This document shows, one piece after another, positions 8,559-17,562 of a DNA stretch of 64,000 nucleotides; the first letter of the stretch is position 1; every line of letters begins with the position of its first letter. The notes under the pieces are model-generated. The model did no database searches. It saw only the letters and a program-made list of their open reading frames with translations, and had not been told where the DNA came from. Source of the DNA: Bog-473 sp963743785 (GTDB lineage Bacteria; Actinomycetota; Acidimicrobiia; Acidimicrobiales; RAAP-2); the NCBI GenBank assembly GCA_963743785.1, contig CAVURD010000013.1, positions 1 through 64,000 of the forward strand, read 5' to 3'. The translations under genes and the position numbers were made by a program.

Positions 8559-9320
8559 ATGGATCTACTGGAGCGAGACGGTGAAGTTGTTTCTCGACAC
8601 CCGTGGGAGTTGGCTCGAAGCAAATTCTTTGTCCGCCTCCTTCGCCGCTTCGCACCCGCTTCACGTGACATCCGGCTGCTGGACGTTGGAGCAGGTGACG
8701 CGTGGTTCTCGGCCCAGCTGCTCGACTCCCTACCGGCGCGGTCCCGCATCACCTGCTGGGACGTCAACTATTCCGAGGAGGATCTCAGCGTCTACGCGAG
8801 CCACTCCTCCTCGTTGACGCTGACCGCCGAGCAACCGGACGACACCTTTGACGGGATCTTGATGCTTGATGTCGTTGAGCATGTTGAAGACGACATCGGA
8901 TTCGTGTCACGAATAGTGGAGTCGCGACTGGAACGTGACGGTTGGGTTCTCGTCAGTGTCCCGGCGTATCAGAGCCTCTTCACTTCACACGACAACGCAG
9001 TGAAGCACTTCCGCCGATATTCTCCCCGCCAGGCGGCCGAGGTGCTCGAGGCCGCCGGTCTGAAGGTCGAGGCTCAGGGTGGCCTCTTTCATTCGCTGCT
9101 TGTCGTACGTGGCACCCAGGCGGCAAAGGAGCGACTGTCCGGACCGAAAGACCCATGGGTCGGTCCGGGCGCGTGGAGCGGCGGTCCCCGACTCACTCGG
9201 GCGATGGTTTCGGCCTTGGGGGCAGAATCCAGAATGTCGGAGGTCTTCGGCGCCAAAACAAAATCGGTGCTCCCCGGACTCAGTTACTGGGCCTTCTGTC
9301 GACGGGCGGAGCCTCAGTGA
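8559..9320 (+). CDS. Class I SAM-dependent methyltransferase
   Basis: A 253-residue methyltransferase. Motif I is LLDVGAGDAWFS (about residues 46-57), an acidic post-I residue lies in WDVNYSEEDL, and FDGILMLDVVEHVEDD is the motif IV region common in Methyltransf_11/23 proteins. ATG 8559 (MDLLERDGE) is preferred to GTG 8535. Its TGA overlaps the GTG of the following glycosyltransferase by 4 bp, so it heads a three-gene surface-glycan operon. It may methylate a lipid-linked sugar or a polyprenol product, but the substrate is inference. Confidence 0.82.
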   Translation: MDLLERDGEVVSRHPWELARSKFFVRLLRRFAPASRDIRLLDVGAGDAWFSAQLLDSLPARSRITCWDVNYSEEDLSVYASHSSSLTLTAEQPDDTFDGILMLDVVEHVEDDIGFVSRIVESRLERDGWVLVSVPAYQSLFTSHDNAVKHFRRYSPRQAAEVLEAAGLKVEAQGGLFHSLLVVRGTQAAKERLSGPKDPWVGPGAWSGGPRLTRAMVSALGAESRMSEVFGAKTKSVLPGLSYWAFCRRAEPQ

Positions 9321-10597
9321 CCACCCTGGTTGCTCGACCTGATCCTCTCTCGGCCGTCACGACCACGGATCCGATCCGGGGCATCGTCGACCCGAGGAAG
9401 ATTCCCGTGGACGTCGAGATTGTGGTGCCGGTCTACAACGAAGCGGAGCATCTGGTCGAGCGCGTGACCGAACTGCGTCGCTACCTTGACGAGTCCTTTC
9501 CCTTTCGGGCGTTGGTCACCTTGGTCGACAATGCCAGCACGGACGAGACCTTCGACCTTGCGAGCCGGCTGGCAGCCGTGACTCCCGGTGTGGCGGCCGT
9601 GCATCTGCCCAGAAAAGGCCGTGGGCACGCCCTGCGGACAGCCTGGTCAACCAGCGTGGCTGAGGTTGTGGCGTACATGGATGTCGACTTGTCGACCTCG
9701 CTTTCGGCGCTGCTGCCTCTGGTAGCCCCTTTGCTTTCGGGTCACCGGGATGTGGCCACGGGTACTCGTTTGGCCCGTGGATCGAACGTCGTACGAGGAA
9801 CCAAGCGTGAGTTGATCTCCCGCTCCTACAACCTTCTCCTTCGAGCATCCCTTCGAGGCAGGTTCAGCGACGCTCAGTGCGGCTTCAAAGCTCTGCGGAC
9901 AGAAGTCGCGGGTGAGCTTCTGTCGCTCGTTGAGGACGACGAATGGTTCTTTGACACCGAGCTCCTGATTACGGCACAACGTCTCGGCTTGCGCATCAGC
10001 GAAGTGCCGGTCGATTGGGTGGACGATCCAGACAGCAGAGTAGAGATCGTATCGACGGCCATGAGCGATTTCCGAGGCGTGTGGCGCTTGATGCATAGCT
10101 CGGCTCGACGCTTCCAGGGCGTCACAGTGGCGCAGCGCAGGGGAATCCAAGAGGTCACGTCGGATCAACTCATTCGCTTCGCCGGCGTGGGTGTCATTTC
10201 GACGCTCGCCTACGCCCTTCTTTTCATCGCCTGCGAACAAGTGGTGGGGACGTATGAGGCCAACGCAGTGTCCCTGGCCATCTGTACCGTGTGCAACACG
10301 CTGATCCACACCGAGCTCGCTCGCGACGGCTCCGGCCAGGCACATCGTGGACGTTTCGTCGGGGCCGCCTTCGGCCTGTTGCTCCTCAGCGTGGTCATGA
10401 CGAGCGTGGCCTTGGCGGTCGTCCAGGTCGTCGTGGGACCTTCTTTGTCTATTGAACTCCTTGCGGTGACGGCGGTCAGCGCGGTGGCTGCGGTGTTCCG
10501 CTTCGCTGTCCTCCGGACCTGGATTTTCCGCACCGGTACGACGTCCCACCTCGCCTCCCGATTTGACGTCCGTCGGTGCCCAAAAGCAGCGTCGTGA
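9317..10597 (+). CDS. GT2 family glycosyltransferase fused to a GtrA-like membrane domain
   Basis: 426 residues. Residues ~30-260 form a dolichol-phosphate-mannose-synthase-like GT2 domain: VVPVYNEAEHL, VDNASTDET, and the metal-binding YMDVDLSTS (D-x-D). The late EDDEWFFDTELL and EVPVDWVDDPDSRV segments are typical of the polyprenyl-phosphate sugar transferases. Residues ~275-410 hold four hydrophobic helices starting IRFAGVGVISTLAYALLF, characteristic of GtrA, which moves or retains lipid-linked sugars in the membrane. The GTG at 9317 overlaps the upstream stop (GTGA) and its own stop overlaps the next GTG. Likely product: a polyprenyl-phosphate sugar donor for the following PIG-V-like enzyme. 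Confidence 0.87.
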   Translation: MTTLVARPDPLSAVTTTDPIRGIVDPRKIPVDVEIVVPVYNEAEHLVERVTELRRYLDESFPFRALVTLVDNASTDETFDLASRLAAVTPGVAAVHLPRKGRGHALRTAWSTSVAEVVAYMDVDLSTSLSALLPLVAPLLSGHRDVATGTRLARGSNVVRGTKRELISRSYNLLLRASLRGRFSDAQCGFKALRTEVAGELLSLVEDDEWFFDTELLITAQRLGLRISEVPVDWVDDPDSRVEIVSTAMSDFRGVWRLMHSSARRFQGVTVAQRRGIQEVTSDQLIRFAGVGVISTLAYALLFIACEQVVGTYEANAVSLAICTVCNTLIHTELARDGSGQAHRGRFVGAAFGLLLLSVVMTSVALAVVQVVVGPSLSIELLAVTAVSAVAAVFRFAVLRTWIFRTGTTSHLASRFDVRRCPKAAS

Positions 10598-11945
10598 CCA
10601 CCGATTACCGGGACCCGAATGTGGATCTGAACGTAACGGCGGCCGATCCGGACGCGATGGACCCGGTGCTCTCGCTGAGCGGCGGACTCGAAGTTGGAGG
10701 GATCGTCACGTCAATTGACGAGCGGGGGGCGTCAATCGACGAGCGGGGGGCGTCAACCGATCCGTCCGTTGAGCTCGAAGGAACGACCCACTACCCCCGA
10801 GATCGTCACGTGGTCCGCTCGCCTGAAACAGTTTGCGCGCCCGACCGGCTACTACATCCTGTCCCGTCTCCTCGTACTCTTCGCCGCGTTGGCAAGCAAA
10901 TGGCTCGTCCCGCGCCTGCACCCGCTCAAAGCACTCACCTCGGGCTGGGATGGCTATTGGTACACGCTCATCGCTCAGCACGGATACCCGCAGCAGATCT
11001 TCAATGAGAACCACGGCAGCCGATGGGCCTTTTTCCCGGCCTACCCGGCAGCCATCCGGGCCACAGTGGCGACCACGGGGCTGTCCTATGCCCATGCCAC
11101 ACTCCTGCTGTCGTTCGTCCTGGGCCTCACCTCCACACTGGCCATTTGGCTGGCGGTACGACAGATTTTCGGGCCGGTTGTCGCTGACCGGTCGGTTTTG
11201 CTCTACGTCTTCTTCCCGGCGTCCTATGTGCTGAGCATGGCGTACACGGAAGGTCTCTTCATCACAGCAGTGGGCGCCTGCCTGTATGCCCTCGCCCGCC
11301 GGTACTGGATTACTGCTGCCCTCTTCGCGCTGCTGGGGTCCTTGACTCGGAGCTTCGGCGTCGTCCTCATCGCCTGTGTCATCGTGACCGCCATCCCGGC
11401 CATCTTCAAAGAACGAAAGCTTCGCCCGCTCGTCGCCCTCGGCGATTTCTCCGTTGGGATTCTTGGCCTGGCTGGCGTATTCGTGGGCGGCGGTCGGCAA
11501 TCCGCTGGCCTTCCTCTCAGCCGAGAAGCTGTGGGGCCATTCGCACTTCGTCTGGTTCCTGACTCCCATCCTGTCGCTGCTCCGTGTCGCCACCAGCGTC
11601 CAAAGCTGGCACCAAGGCGCAGTCGTCCTGGCCGCCGTCGCGCTCGTCATTGCCTACGGTGGGTTCGTGCTGTTGGCGAAGGCACGGGACCGTGGCGTGG
11701 CGATCCCATTGTTCTGGTGGGTGTTCACGGTCGGAAGCATCTTGGGCATGATGAGTTCCTACGAGCCGGTCAGCGTGTTGCGTTACTCCCTGGCCGTGAT
11801 CCCGCTCTTTGCGGCCTACGCCTGGCGGATGCGACCCTCATGGGAGGGGCCCGTGATCGGGGTGTTGGCCTTCTCGCAAGGGGTGCTCGCTGTGGTGATC
11901 TTTGTGGGGACCCTGTACCCCCACTCCGCCCAACTCTGGCCCTGA
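10594..11945 (+). CDS. PIG-V-like mannosyltransferase family protein, frameshifted
   Basis: A multi-pass membrane glycosyltransferase of about 450 residues (Mannosyl_trans2/PIG-V type) that uses lipid-linked sugar. Landmarks are SGWDGYWYTLIAQHGYP, with the conserved lumenal Asp, and SRWAFFPAYPAAIR. The start is GTG 10594, in a GTGA overlap with the upstream stop. The frame changes twice: somewhere in 10690-10790, over a G-rich tandem repeat, and near 11441, where a surplus G (CTCGGCG for CTCGCG) breaks PLVAL-AISPLGFLAWLAYSW. The intact paralogue at 27683-29029 shows how the frames join. The operon context suggests assembly of a surface polysaccharide or protein glycan. Confidence 0.8.
10711..10752 (+). 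repeat. Two 21-bp tandem units, each with a G6 tract
   Basis: Two head-to-tail copies of TCAAT[T/C]GACGAGCG5CG (10711-10731, 10732-10752), each holding six consecutive G. Both relevant frames are open through the repeat, and the mannosyltransferase gene changes frame in this neighbourhood. A tract-length error is the simplest explanation; slippage in the cell is possible. Confidence 0.7.
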
Positions 11946-12088
11946 GCCTGAATTCGCCGGGCACCAACCTTCAGCTCAGAGGCCGGGGCCGTGCTCGATT
12001 CGCCCGAGCGCACACGATCCGGGTCGCGGCGCGAGGTCAGCGGACTGTGGCGAGCCGCGAGCCGCTCGACTCGTCCGTGGTGGTCCAT

Positions 12089-13279
12089 CTACATCGAGCC
12101 CATGTCGGCGGGCTCGGGGTTCCCACCCATCATCTTGAGCATCATGGCCCCGCCGGTGCGGAAGAAGCGCCAGATCAAAATGGCAGCGGCCGCGATGAAG
12201 ACGATATTGAGGTAGGTCGTGTAGTCCCAGCTGATCATCGGATTGAGCACCGTCGCGTTGCGGGTCGTCGGTATCAACCCCGCGGCACCAAAGATCAGCT
12301 CGACCGCGTAGCCGGCGGTGACCATGGTCACGTAGAAGGTGGCCAGGATGAACAGCATCATCTTTGTCCCGTAGTACTTCCGGTAAATGACCAGAATGGG
12401 CAGGATGATCAGATCGGCAAAGATGAAGCTGATCACTCCGCCAAAGCTGATCCCGCCATTCCACAGAACGGCGGCCAGCGGGACGTTCCCGATAGAGCAG
12501 ACGAAGGAAATGATCGAGATCACGGGTCCGAGCAGGGGGCCCCAGACCTTGGCCAGCAGCGGGTGCCCGGTGAAGAAGAGATGTTGCCAGAAGCTGTCAG
12601 GCACCCATGCGCCCAATGCGCCCGCGATGAGGAGCCCGAGCACGATGTCGCGCAGGACCGCCGCCCACTCCATCACGAAGACGTGGGCCACCGCGGTGAA
12701 CCCCTCGGCCGAGGACAGACGGGACCACAGGCTTCCGTCTGACTTGACGCTCATGTCCATGGCCGCGTGGCCCTCCATCGAGCCGGCCAGCCCCCGATCG
12801 GCTTGGTGCTTGGCGGCGTCGACCAGGCGTTGGCGGAGGAACAGACGGAAGAGCACGGCGATGAGGACGATCATGATCGGCCCTCCGACGAACTCAGCGG
12901 CCGTGAACTGCCAGCCCAGCAAGAGGGCCATGATGATCCCCAGCTCGATCACCAGGTTGGTCGAGGCGATCTCGAACACCATGACCGCAGTGAAGTCCCC
13001 CCCTTTGCGGAAGAGACCCCGAGCGAGCGCCACCGCGGCGTAGGAACACGAGGAACTGGCGATCCCGAACCCGGTTGCCACCGCCAGGGTCTTGGGCGAG
13101 TCGTCGCCCAGGAGCCGCTCGACGGTGCTCTTGCGGACCAGGGCCTGGACGATCGCCGACAGGCCGAAGCCCAAGATCAGCGACCAGAGGATCTGCCACG
13201 TCATCCCACCCGCCACGGCGAGGGCATGCCCGATGGCGTGGATAACCCTCATCGACGGCGGCTCGAATTGGCCGGCCAT
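12089..13279 (-). CDS. Permease of the ArsP/YraQ family (DUF318)
   Basis: A 396-residue integral membrane protein with about 8-10 hydrophobic helices. The conserved GIASSSCSYAAVALARGLFRKGG and, in the second half, FVCSIGNVPLAAVLW (both with the family's conserved Cys) identify the two-repeat permease family that includes ArsP, an efflux permease for organoarsenicals, and YraQ. The central cytoplasmic loop is His/Met/Lys-rich (AAKHQADRGLAGSMEGHAAMDM), suggesting metal contact. It is divergent from a CsoR-family metal sensor with a likely operator between them, so it is probably a metal- or metalloid-induced exporter. Confidence 0.83.
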   Translation of the reverse strand: MAGQFEPPSMRVIHAIGHALAVAGGMTWQILWSLILGFGLSAIVQALVRKSTVERLLGDDSPKTLAVATGFGIASSSCSYAAVALARGLFRKGGDFTAVMVFEIASTNLVIELGIIMALLLGWQFTAAEFVGGPIMIVLIAVLFRLFLRQRLVDAAKHQADRGLAGSMEGHAAMDMSVKSDGSLWSRLSSAEGFTAVAHVFVMEWAAVLRDIVLGLLIAGALGAWVPDSFWQHLFFTGHPLLAKVWGPLLGPVISIISFVCSIGNVPLAAVLWNGGISFGGVISFIFADLIILPILVIYRKYYGTKMMLFILATFYVTMVTAGYAVELIFGAAGLIPTTRNATVLNPMISWDYTTYLNIVFIAAAAILIWRFFRTGGAMMLKMMGGNPEPADMGSM

Positions 13280-13427
13280 GTGGAGTCTGAGCGGGTCGCT
13301 GAGCTCGGGCAGGTCCTCCCGGCCGACTGACGTTCACTTGGCGAGCAGGTCTCCATGGGCCCTCGTCTCGTTGCGGATCACTGGTGGGCGAAACACCGGA
13401 TCGATGACTGTGGCTGACATCGAAGTG

Positions 13428-13442
13428 TACCCTATGGGGGTA
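13428..13442. promoter_or_regulatory. CsoR-type operator
   Basis: TACCC-TATGG-GGGTA lies in the divergent region between the permease and the CsoR-family gene, 22 bp before the latter's ATG. It has the GTA-flanked C/G-tract dyad typical of CsoR/RcnR-family operators (TACCCC...GGGGTA). Regulation of both genes by the adjacent sensor is inferred. Confidence 0.65.
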
Positions 13443-13463
13443 TAACGGATCCTGGAGGAAACC

Positions 13464-13745
13464 ATGTACGGATACATCGAGCACAAAGACCTGGTCGCGA
13501 AGCGGCTGCGGCGGATCGAGGGTCAGGTTCGGGGCCTCCAGCAGATGATCGAGGACGACCGCTACTGCATCGACATCCTCACCCAGATCTCAGCCGCGAC
13601 CAAGGCACTGCAAGCGGTGGCCGTCGAACTGATGGGCGATCACCTCAACTCCTGTGTCAGCGAGGCGGTCAAAGCCGGTGGGCCCGGGGCCAAGGAGAAG
13701 ATCACCGAGGCGACCGATGCCATTGCCCGTCTCGTGCGGTCCTGA
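13464..13745 (+). CDS. CsoR/RcnR/FrmR family metal-sensitive repressor (DUF156)
   Basis: A 93-residue all-helical repressor. KRLRRIEGQVRGLQQMIEDDRYC is split here as the DNA-contacting RRIEGQVRG and the ligand Cys35; His60 and Cys64 follow in GDHLNSCVSEA. This is the Cys-His-Cys Cu(I)-binding triad of CsoR proteins, so it is predicted to release DNA on binding Cu(I) or a similar thiophilic ion. GGAGGAAACC precedes ATG 13464. It is divergent from the ArsP-like permease, its likely target. Confidence 0.88.
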   Translation: MYGYIEHKDLVAKRLRRIEGQVRGLQQMIEDDRYCIDILTQISAATKALQAVAVELMGDHLNSCVSEAVKAGGPGAKEKITEATDAIARLVRS

Positions 13746-13926
13746 AAGTGCCCGGATTGGACGAGGCCGCCTTCGTGGATCGCCAAGACAGCCAGAGCCG
13801 GGTGCCCCATCGAAGGAGCTCGGGCTGGCGTGCCCGAGATCACGCTCGTAGCCTCGTTGGCCCCATGACGAGATTCCATCGACATTCAACGCCCCGTGGG
13901 AGTCGACGATTCGGGCTACGACTGAG

Positions 13927-15612
13927 ATGATCGACCGCGCCCCGGCCACCCGATCTCCGCTGGTCATCGCCGACCCGTCCGACCAGCGGTTTCCGGCGTT
14001 CTCGCCGGAGGTCCTCGAAGAGCTCGCCGAGTTCGGGGAGCCCCTGGAGCTGGCAGCCGGAGATGCCCTCTACCGCGCCGGCGAGGCGCGGTGGGATTTC
14101 TACGTGCTTCTCGAAGGCGAGGTCGAGGTCGTTCGAGACGATGAGTCCCAGCAGGTGGTGGTCGTCTACGGGCCGAGACAGTTCGTCGGGGAGCTGGGGC
14201 TGCTCACGGGGCAGCGGACCTACTTGATGGCGCGGGCCACCCAGAACGGGTCGGTTCTGGTCATTCCCCACGACGAGTTCCGCCGACTCATGGCGACGAA
14301 ACCGAGCATTTCGGACATCATTTTCAGTGCCCTGATCGGCCGGAGGGAGACCCTGAGAACCACCTCGGGCGGCGAGGCGGTGCAGATCCTGGGTTCGCGG
14401 TTCTCACCCGAGGCCTTGGCCCTGCGCACGTTCGCGGCCCGCAACCGATTGGCTTACGCCTGGATCGACCTCGAGGAGGAAGACGATGTCGACGTGCTGT
14501 TGGCGAGCAAGGGCCTCCGTCCCAGCGACACCCCGGTTGTCGTCACTCCGACCGGGGTCCTTCGCCATCCGACGCCGGGCCAGTTTGCCGAGCAGATGGG
14601 ACTTACGTACCACCCCATCCCGGGCCGAACCTTTGACCTGGTTGTGGTCGGGGTGGGGCCGGCGGGCCTCGCCGCCTCGGTGTACGGGGCCTCCGAGGGT
14701 CTTGACACCGTCGCCCTTGACGCCGTTGGTCCGGGCGGCCAGGCCGGTTCCAGCTCACGCATCGAGAACTATGCGGGATTCCCCAACGGCATCTCGGGCG
14801 GTGACCTTGCGGCCAGAACGGCGGTCCAGGCCCAGCGACTGGGAGCATGGCTGGTCAGCCCCTGTGAGGTTTCGGGCCTGCGTGTCGAGAATGGATTCCA
14901 CATCGTGTCGCTTGTCGACCAGAGTGAGGTGCCCACTCGGTCGGTCATCGTCGCCACGGGCGCCCAGTATCAACGGTTGGCCATCTCCAACCTTGAGCAG
15001 TTCGAAGGCAATGGGGTCTACTACGCCGCGACGGATATCGAGACTCGATCGTGCAGCGGGTCAGATGTTGTGGTCGTCGGTGGTGGAAACTCGGCCGGGC
15101 AGGCCGCCATCTACCTGAGCCAGGCAAGTTGCAGGGTTTCGATCGTGATTCGCCGGTCGGACCTTTCGAGCAGCATGTCGAAATACCTCATTGACCGCAT
15201 CGCCGTCGATCCCCGCATCGAAGTCGTGACCGACACCCAGGTCCGGGCCCTCGACGGCGATACCCACCTCGAAAGCGTGGTCCTCGAGCACACGCCGTCG
15301 GGATATCGCCACGCCAAAGAATGCGCCGCCCTCTTTTGCTTCATCGGCGCGGTGCCCGCGACGTCGTGGCTCGGCGGCACTGTCGCGCTGGACGAGAAGG
15401 GGTTCATCCTCACCGATCGATTGCTCCCTGCCGATGCCCTCGTCGATCCCCTCTTCTCCGGTAGAGAGCCTTTGCCGTTCGAGACCTCGGCGCCCGGGGT
15501 CTTCGCTGTCGGCGATGTGCGGCTGGGATCCATGAAGCGGGTTGCCGCCGCGGTCGGAGAGGGGTCGAGCGCGGTCCGTGCCGTCCATGAGTATCTCGCC
15601 ACGAATACCTGA
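13927..15612 (+). CDS. Cyclic-nucleotide-binding / thioredoxin-reductase-like flavoprotein
   Basis: 561 residues in three parts. Residues ~20-135 are a CRP-like cyclic-nucleotide-binding domain (DALYRAGE, YVLLEGEVEVV, FVGELGLLTGQRT). Residues ~150-225 look like a thioredoxin/glutaredoxin-like domain without its CXXC. Residues ~235-555 are a thioredoxin-reductase fold with the FAD motif VVVGVGPAGLAA, IENYAGFPNGISGGDL, the NAD(P) motif VVVGGGNSAGQAA and FAVGDVRLGSMKRVAAAVGEGS. The redox-active CXXC of true thioredoxin reductases is replaced by YYAATDIE, so it cannot reduce thioredoxin in the usual way. Binding of cNMP may gate its NAD(P)H oxidase activity (inference). Family members of this architecture occur in actinobacteria. 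Confidence 0.85.
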   Translation: MIDRAPATRSPLVIADPSDQRFPAFSPEVLEELAEFGEPLELAAGDALYRAGEARWDFYVLLEGEVEVVRDDESQQVVVVYGPRQFVGELGLLTGQRTYLMARATQNGSVLVIPHDEFRRLMATKPSISDIIFSALIGRRETLRTTSGGEAVQILGSRFSPEALALRTFAARNRLAYAWIDLEEEDDVDVLLASKGLRPSDTPVVVTPTGVLRHPTPGQFAEQMGLTYHPIPGRTFDLVVVGVGPAGLAASVYGASEGLDTVALDAVGPGGQAGSSSRIENYAGFPNGISGGDLAARTAVQAQRLGAWLVSPCEVSGLRVENGFHIVSLVDQSEVPTRSVIVATGAQYQRLAISNLEQFEGNGVYYAATDIETRSCSGSDVVVVGGGNSAGQAAIYLSQASCRVSIVIRRSDLSSSMSKYLIDRIAVDPRIEVVTDTQVRALDGDTHLESVVLEHTPSGYRHAKECAALFCFIGAVPATSWLGGTVALDEKGFILTDRLLPADALVDPLFSGREPLPFETSAPGVFAVGDVRLGSMKRVAAAVGEGSSAVRAVHEYLATNT

Positions 15613-15963
15613 CCCGCTCACCTCAGACCTCAGCACCGCCGACTTCGGACCGATGGCCACGGCCACGAGCAGCGACTCGGTGCGCGAGTCGCCGCTCAGC
15701 CGAGTCTCCGTCCAACTCGATCCCCCTTTGGGTTGGGCGCCCCTTGGCCGGCGGTGATCGGGCTGCGGAGGCTCGTGTTGAGATAGAAACCCATGCTCGG
15801 ACTCGCTTTTGCTTCTGGACGAGGGAGTTCCACGGGTGTCTTCGAATCCAGAAGCTGACGCAATCCCCGTCCCACCTGCAGACTCTCGAATTTGTAACTA
15901 GGGTTGGGTACCCGGACGCGGCCCGGTCCTGCTGGGCCCCCACAGGGTGTTGAGGACGGCACG
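15613..15963. other. Intergenic region with a long-loop inverted repeat
   Basis: No gene seen. A 9-bp perfect inverted repeat, GCTTCTGGA at 15811-15819 and TCCAGAAGC at 15847-15855, encloses 27 bp. It lies about 110 bp before the patatin-like gene and could be structural in the 5' leader; I see no standard promoter with confidence. Confidence 0.4.
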
Positions 15964-17544
15964 ATGTCGAAGCTCAGGCTTTCGCTGACCATTCCGGGCG
16001 CCGTGTCGCTCGGGGCCTATGAAGGCGGCGCCCTCGCCGCACTGATTCTGGCGGCTCGCACACTGGGGGAAGAGAACCTCCTTATCGACACCATCGCTTC
16101 GGCTTCGGCCGGCTCAATCACCGCGCTGTTGACGGCCAGAGCACTCCTCCGTGGTTGCAGCCCGACCGATCTCCTCAGCGCAGCCTGGGTCGAGAGCGCG
16201 TCACTCGCCAAGATGAAGACGACGTCGACCCAATCGCCGCTCTCGTCGAAGGCACTACAAGCGATGGCGTCTGACCTGCTCTCTCCCAATGGAATCAGGG
16301 ACGGGCCACCTGATGTGCCCCGCCAGGGTCACCCCATCACCATCTCCATGGCGCTGGCCAGCCTGGCTGGGCTGACCTACAGCCTGGCCAGCCTGAGCAG
16401 CAGAACAGCCGTGGCGGCATCTACCTACCTGGATTTCTACGACGTCACGTTGAACCAGGACGACGACCCCGACGTGTACGTTTGCTATGCCAATGGGGCT
16501 ATCGCATCGGGTTCGAATGCGATGGGTTTCCCTCCTCTGCGTCTCAACCGAAAGTCCGAGGAGCAGAAGTACGTCGATGCCGGCTTGGAAGGCTTTCCGG
16601 CCGACGGCGAGTTTTGGTACACCGATGGGGGGACGGTCGACAACGAACCGCTCGGTCGGTCAATCGGGCTGGCCGGCGCCATCAACAGCGACGACGATCG
16701 TGTCCATCTCCTTATCCATCCCGACCCGGGCTCTCCTTCATCCCACATGACGGAAGTCTTCGGTGGTGACGCGCCCACCCCACCATGGGTACGGACGGCG
16801 ACCCATGCCTTGAGCATGATGCAGGCGCAGTCCGTCTATGACGACCTCAGGACACTGGAGAAGACCAACTCACGATTGGCCTGGGTGCGCACGATCGGGC
16901 CTGCCCTCTGGGAGGGTCTCGAGGAGGGACTCGAATCCTCCGGCCTACCAGCGGACAAGCGTGACGAGATACGAGATCATGTGACCGCAGTTCTCTCGGA
17001 GGCTCTGGCCGAGGTCCGGGGCCAGCAGCGGGAGATTGAGGAGACGTCGAAGCGGAAGCCGAAGCCGCGGCCCGACGCGAGAGGGATGGACTACGCCGCG
17101 ACAATGGGGGCTCTCGTCGAGGCGGCGAGCGGTCTTGAGGGGCGGGACCCGGTCAAGGTGGAGATCGTGTCGCCCGCGCTCGGTGCCGGCCCCGGGCAAT
17201 CGCCCTCCTCCCTCCTGGCTGGTGCGTTCCTGTTCCATTTCGGAGGCTTCATCGACATCGAGTTCCGCAAGAGCGACTTCGCGCTCGGCTACCGCAACAT
17301 GACCTACTGGTTGGAGAACGGCCTCGCGGCGCATCTCCCGGGCGTGGATCTGCGGCCTGCGTTATCGGCCGTCGGCCGGGCCTACGACGAGCTCGGCTGG
17401 GACGGTATCCGGCACGGGGGAGCGACACTCAACTCCCTGCGCCTCAGCCAGAAGTTGGGACTGCTCTGTTTGGGTGGTCATGTGGCGCATGTCGTCGAGC
17501 ACGACGTGCTGCGCGGCGGGGCCGGCGAAGCACCCGCGTCGTGA
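15964..17544 (+). CDS. Patatin-like phospholipase
   Basis: A 526-residue protein with the patatin Ser-Asp dyad. The oxyanion-hole region is LTIPGAVSLGAYEGGALAAL near the N-terminus, the nucleophile Ser lies in ASASAGSITALL (a G-x-S-x-G variant with the first Gly replaced), and the catalytic Asp lies in YTDGGTVDNEPLGRS. The DUF3376-like extended patatins have this length. ATG 15964 (MSKLRLSLTIPG) is chosen over GTG 15904 because homology begins there. It is followed after 18 bp by the cyclase/ATPase gene, so the two are probably cotranscribed. Predicted to hydrolyse membrane phospholipids. Confidence 0.82.
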   Translation: MSKLRLSLTIPGAVSLGAYEGGALAALILAARTLGEENLLIDTIASASAGSITALLTARALLRGCSPTDLLSAAWVESASLAKMKTTSTQSPLSSKALQAMASDLLSPNGIRDGPPDVPRQGHPITISMALASLAGLTYSLASLSSRTAVAASTYLDFYDVTLNQDDDPDVYVCYANGAIASGSNAMGFPPLRLNRKSEEQKYVDAGLEGFPADGEFWYTDGGTVDNEPLGRSIGLAGAINSDDDRVHLLIHPDPGSPSSHMTEVFGGDAPTPPWVRTATHALSMMQAQSVYDDLRTLEKTNSRLAWVRTIGPALWEGLEEGLESSGLPADKRDEIRDHVTAVLSEALAEVRGQQREIEETSKRKPKPRPDARGMDYAATMGALVEAASGLEGRDPVKVEIVSPALGAGPGQSPSSLLAGAFLFHFGGFIDIEFRKSDFALGYRNMTYWLENGLAAHLPGVDLRPALSAVGRAYDELGWDGIRHGGATLNSLRLSQKLGLLCLGGHVAHVVEHDVLRGGAGEAPAS

Positions 17545-17562
17545 AACCTGGAGTGCTCTGAC

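Noticed and set aside
10694..12742. 682-residue plus-strand frame presented as one protein
   Set aside because: Only residues up to about 250 are the mannosyltransferase; beyond the frameshift near 11441 it is out of frame and then antisense to the permease.
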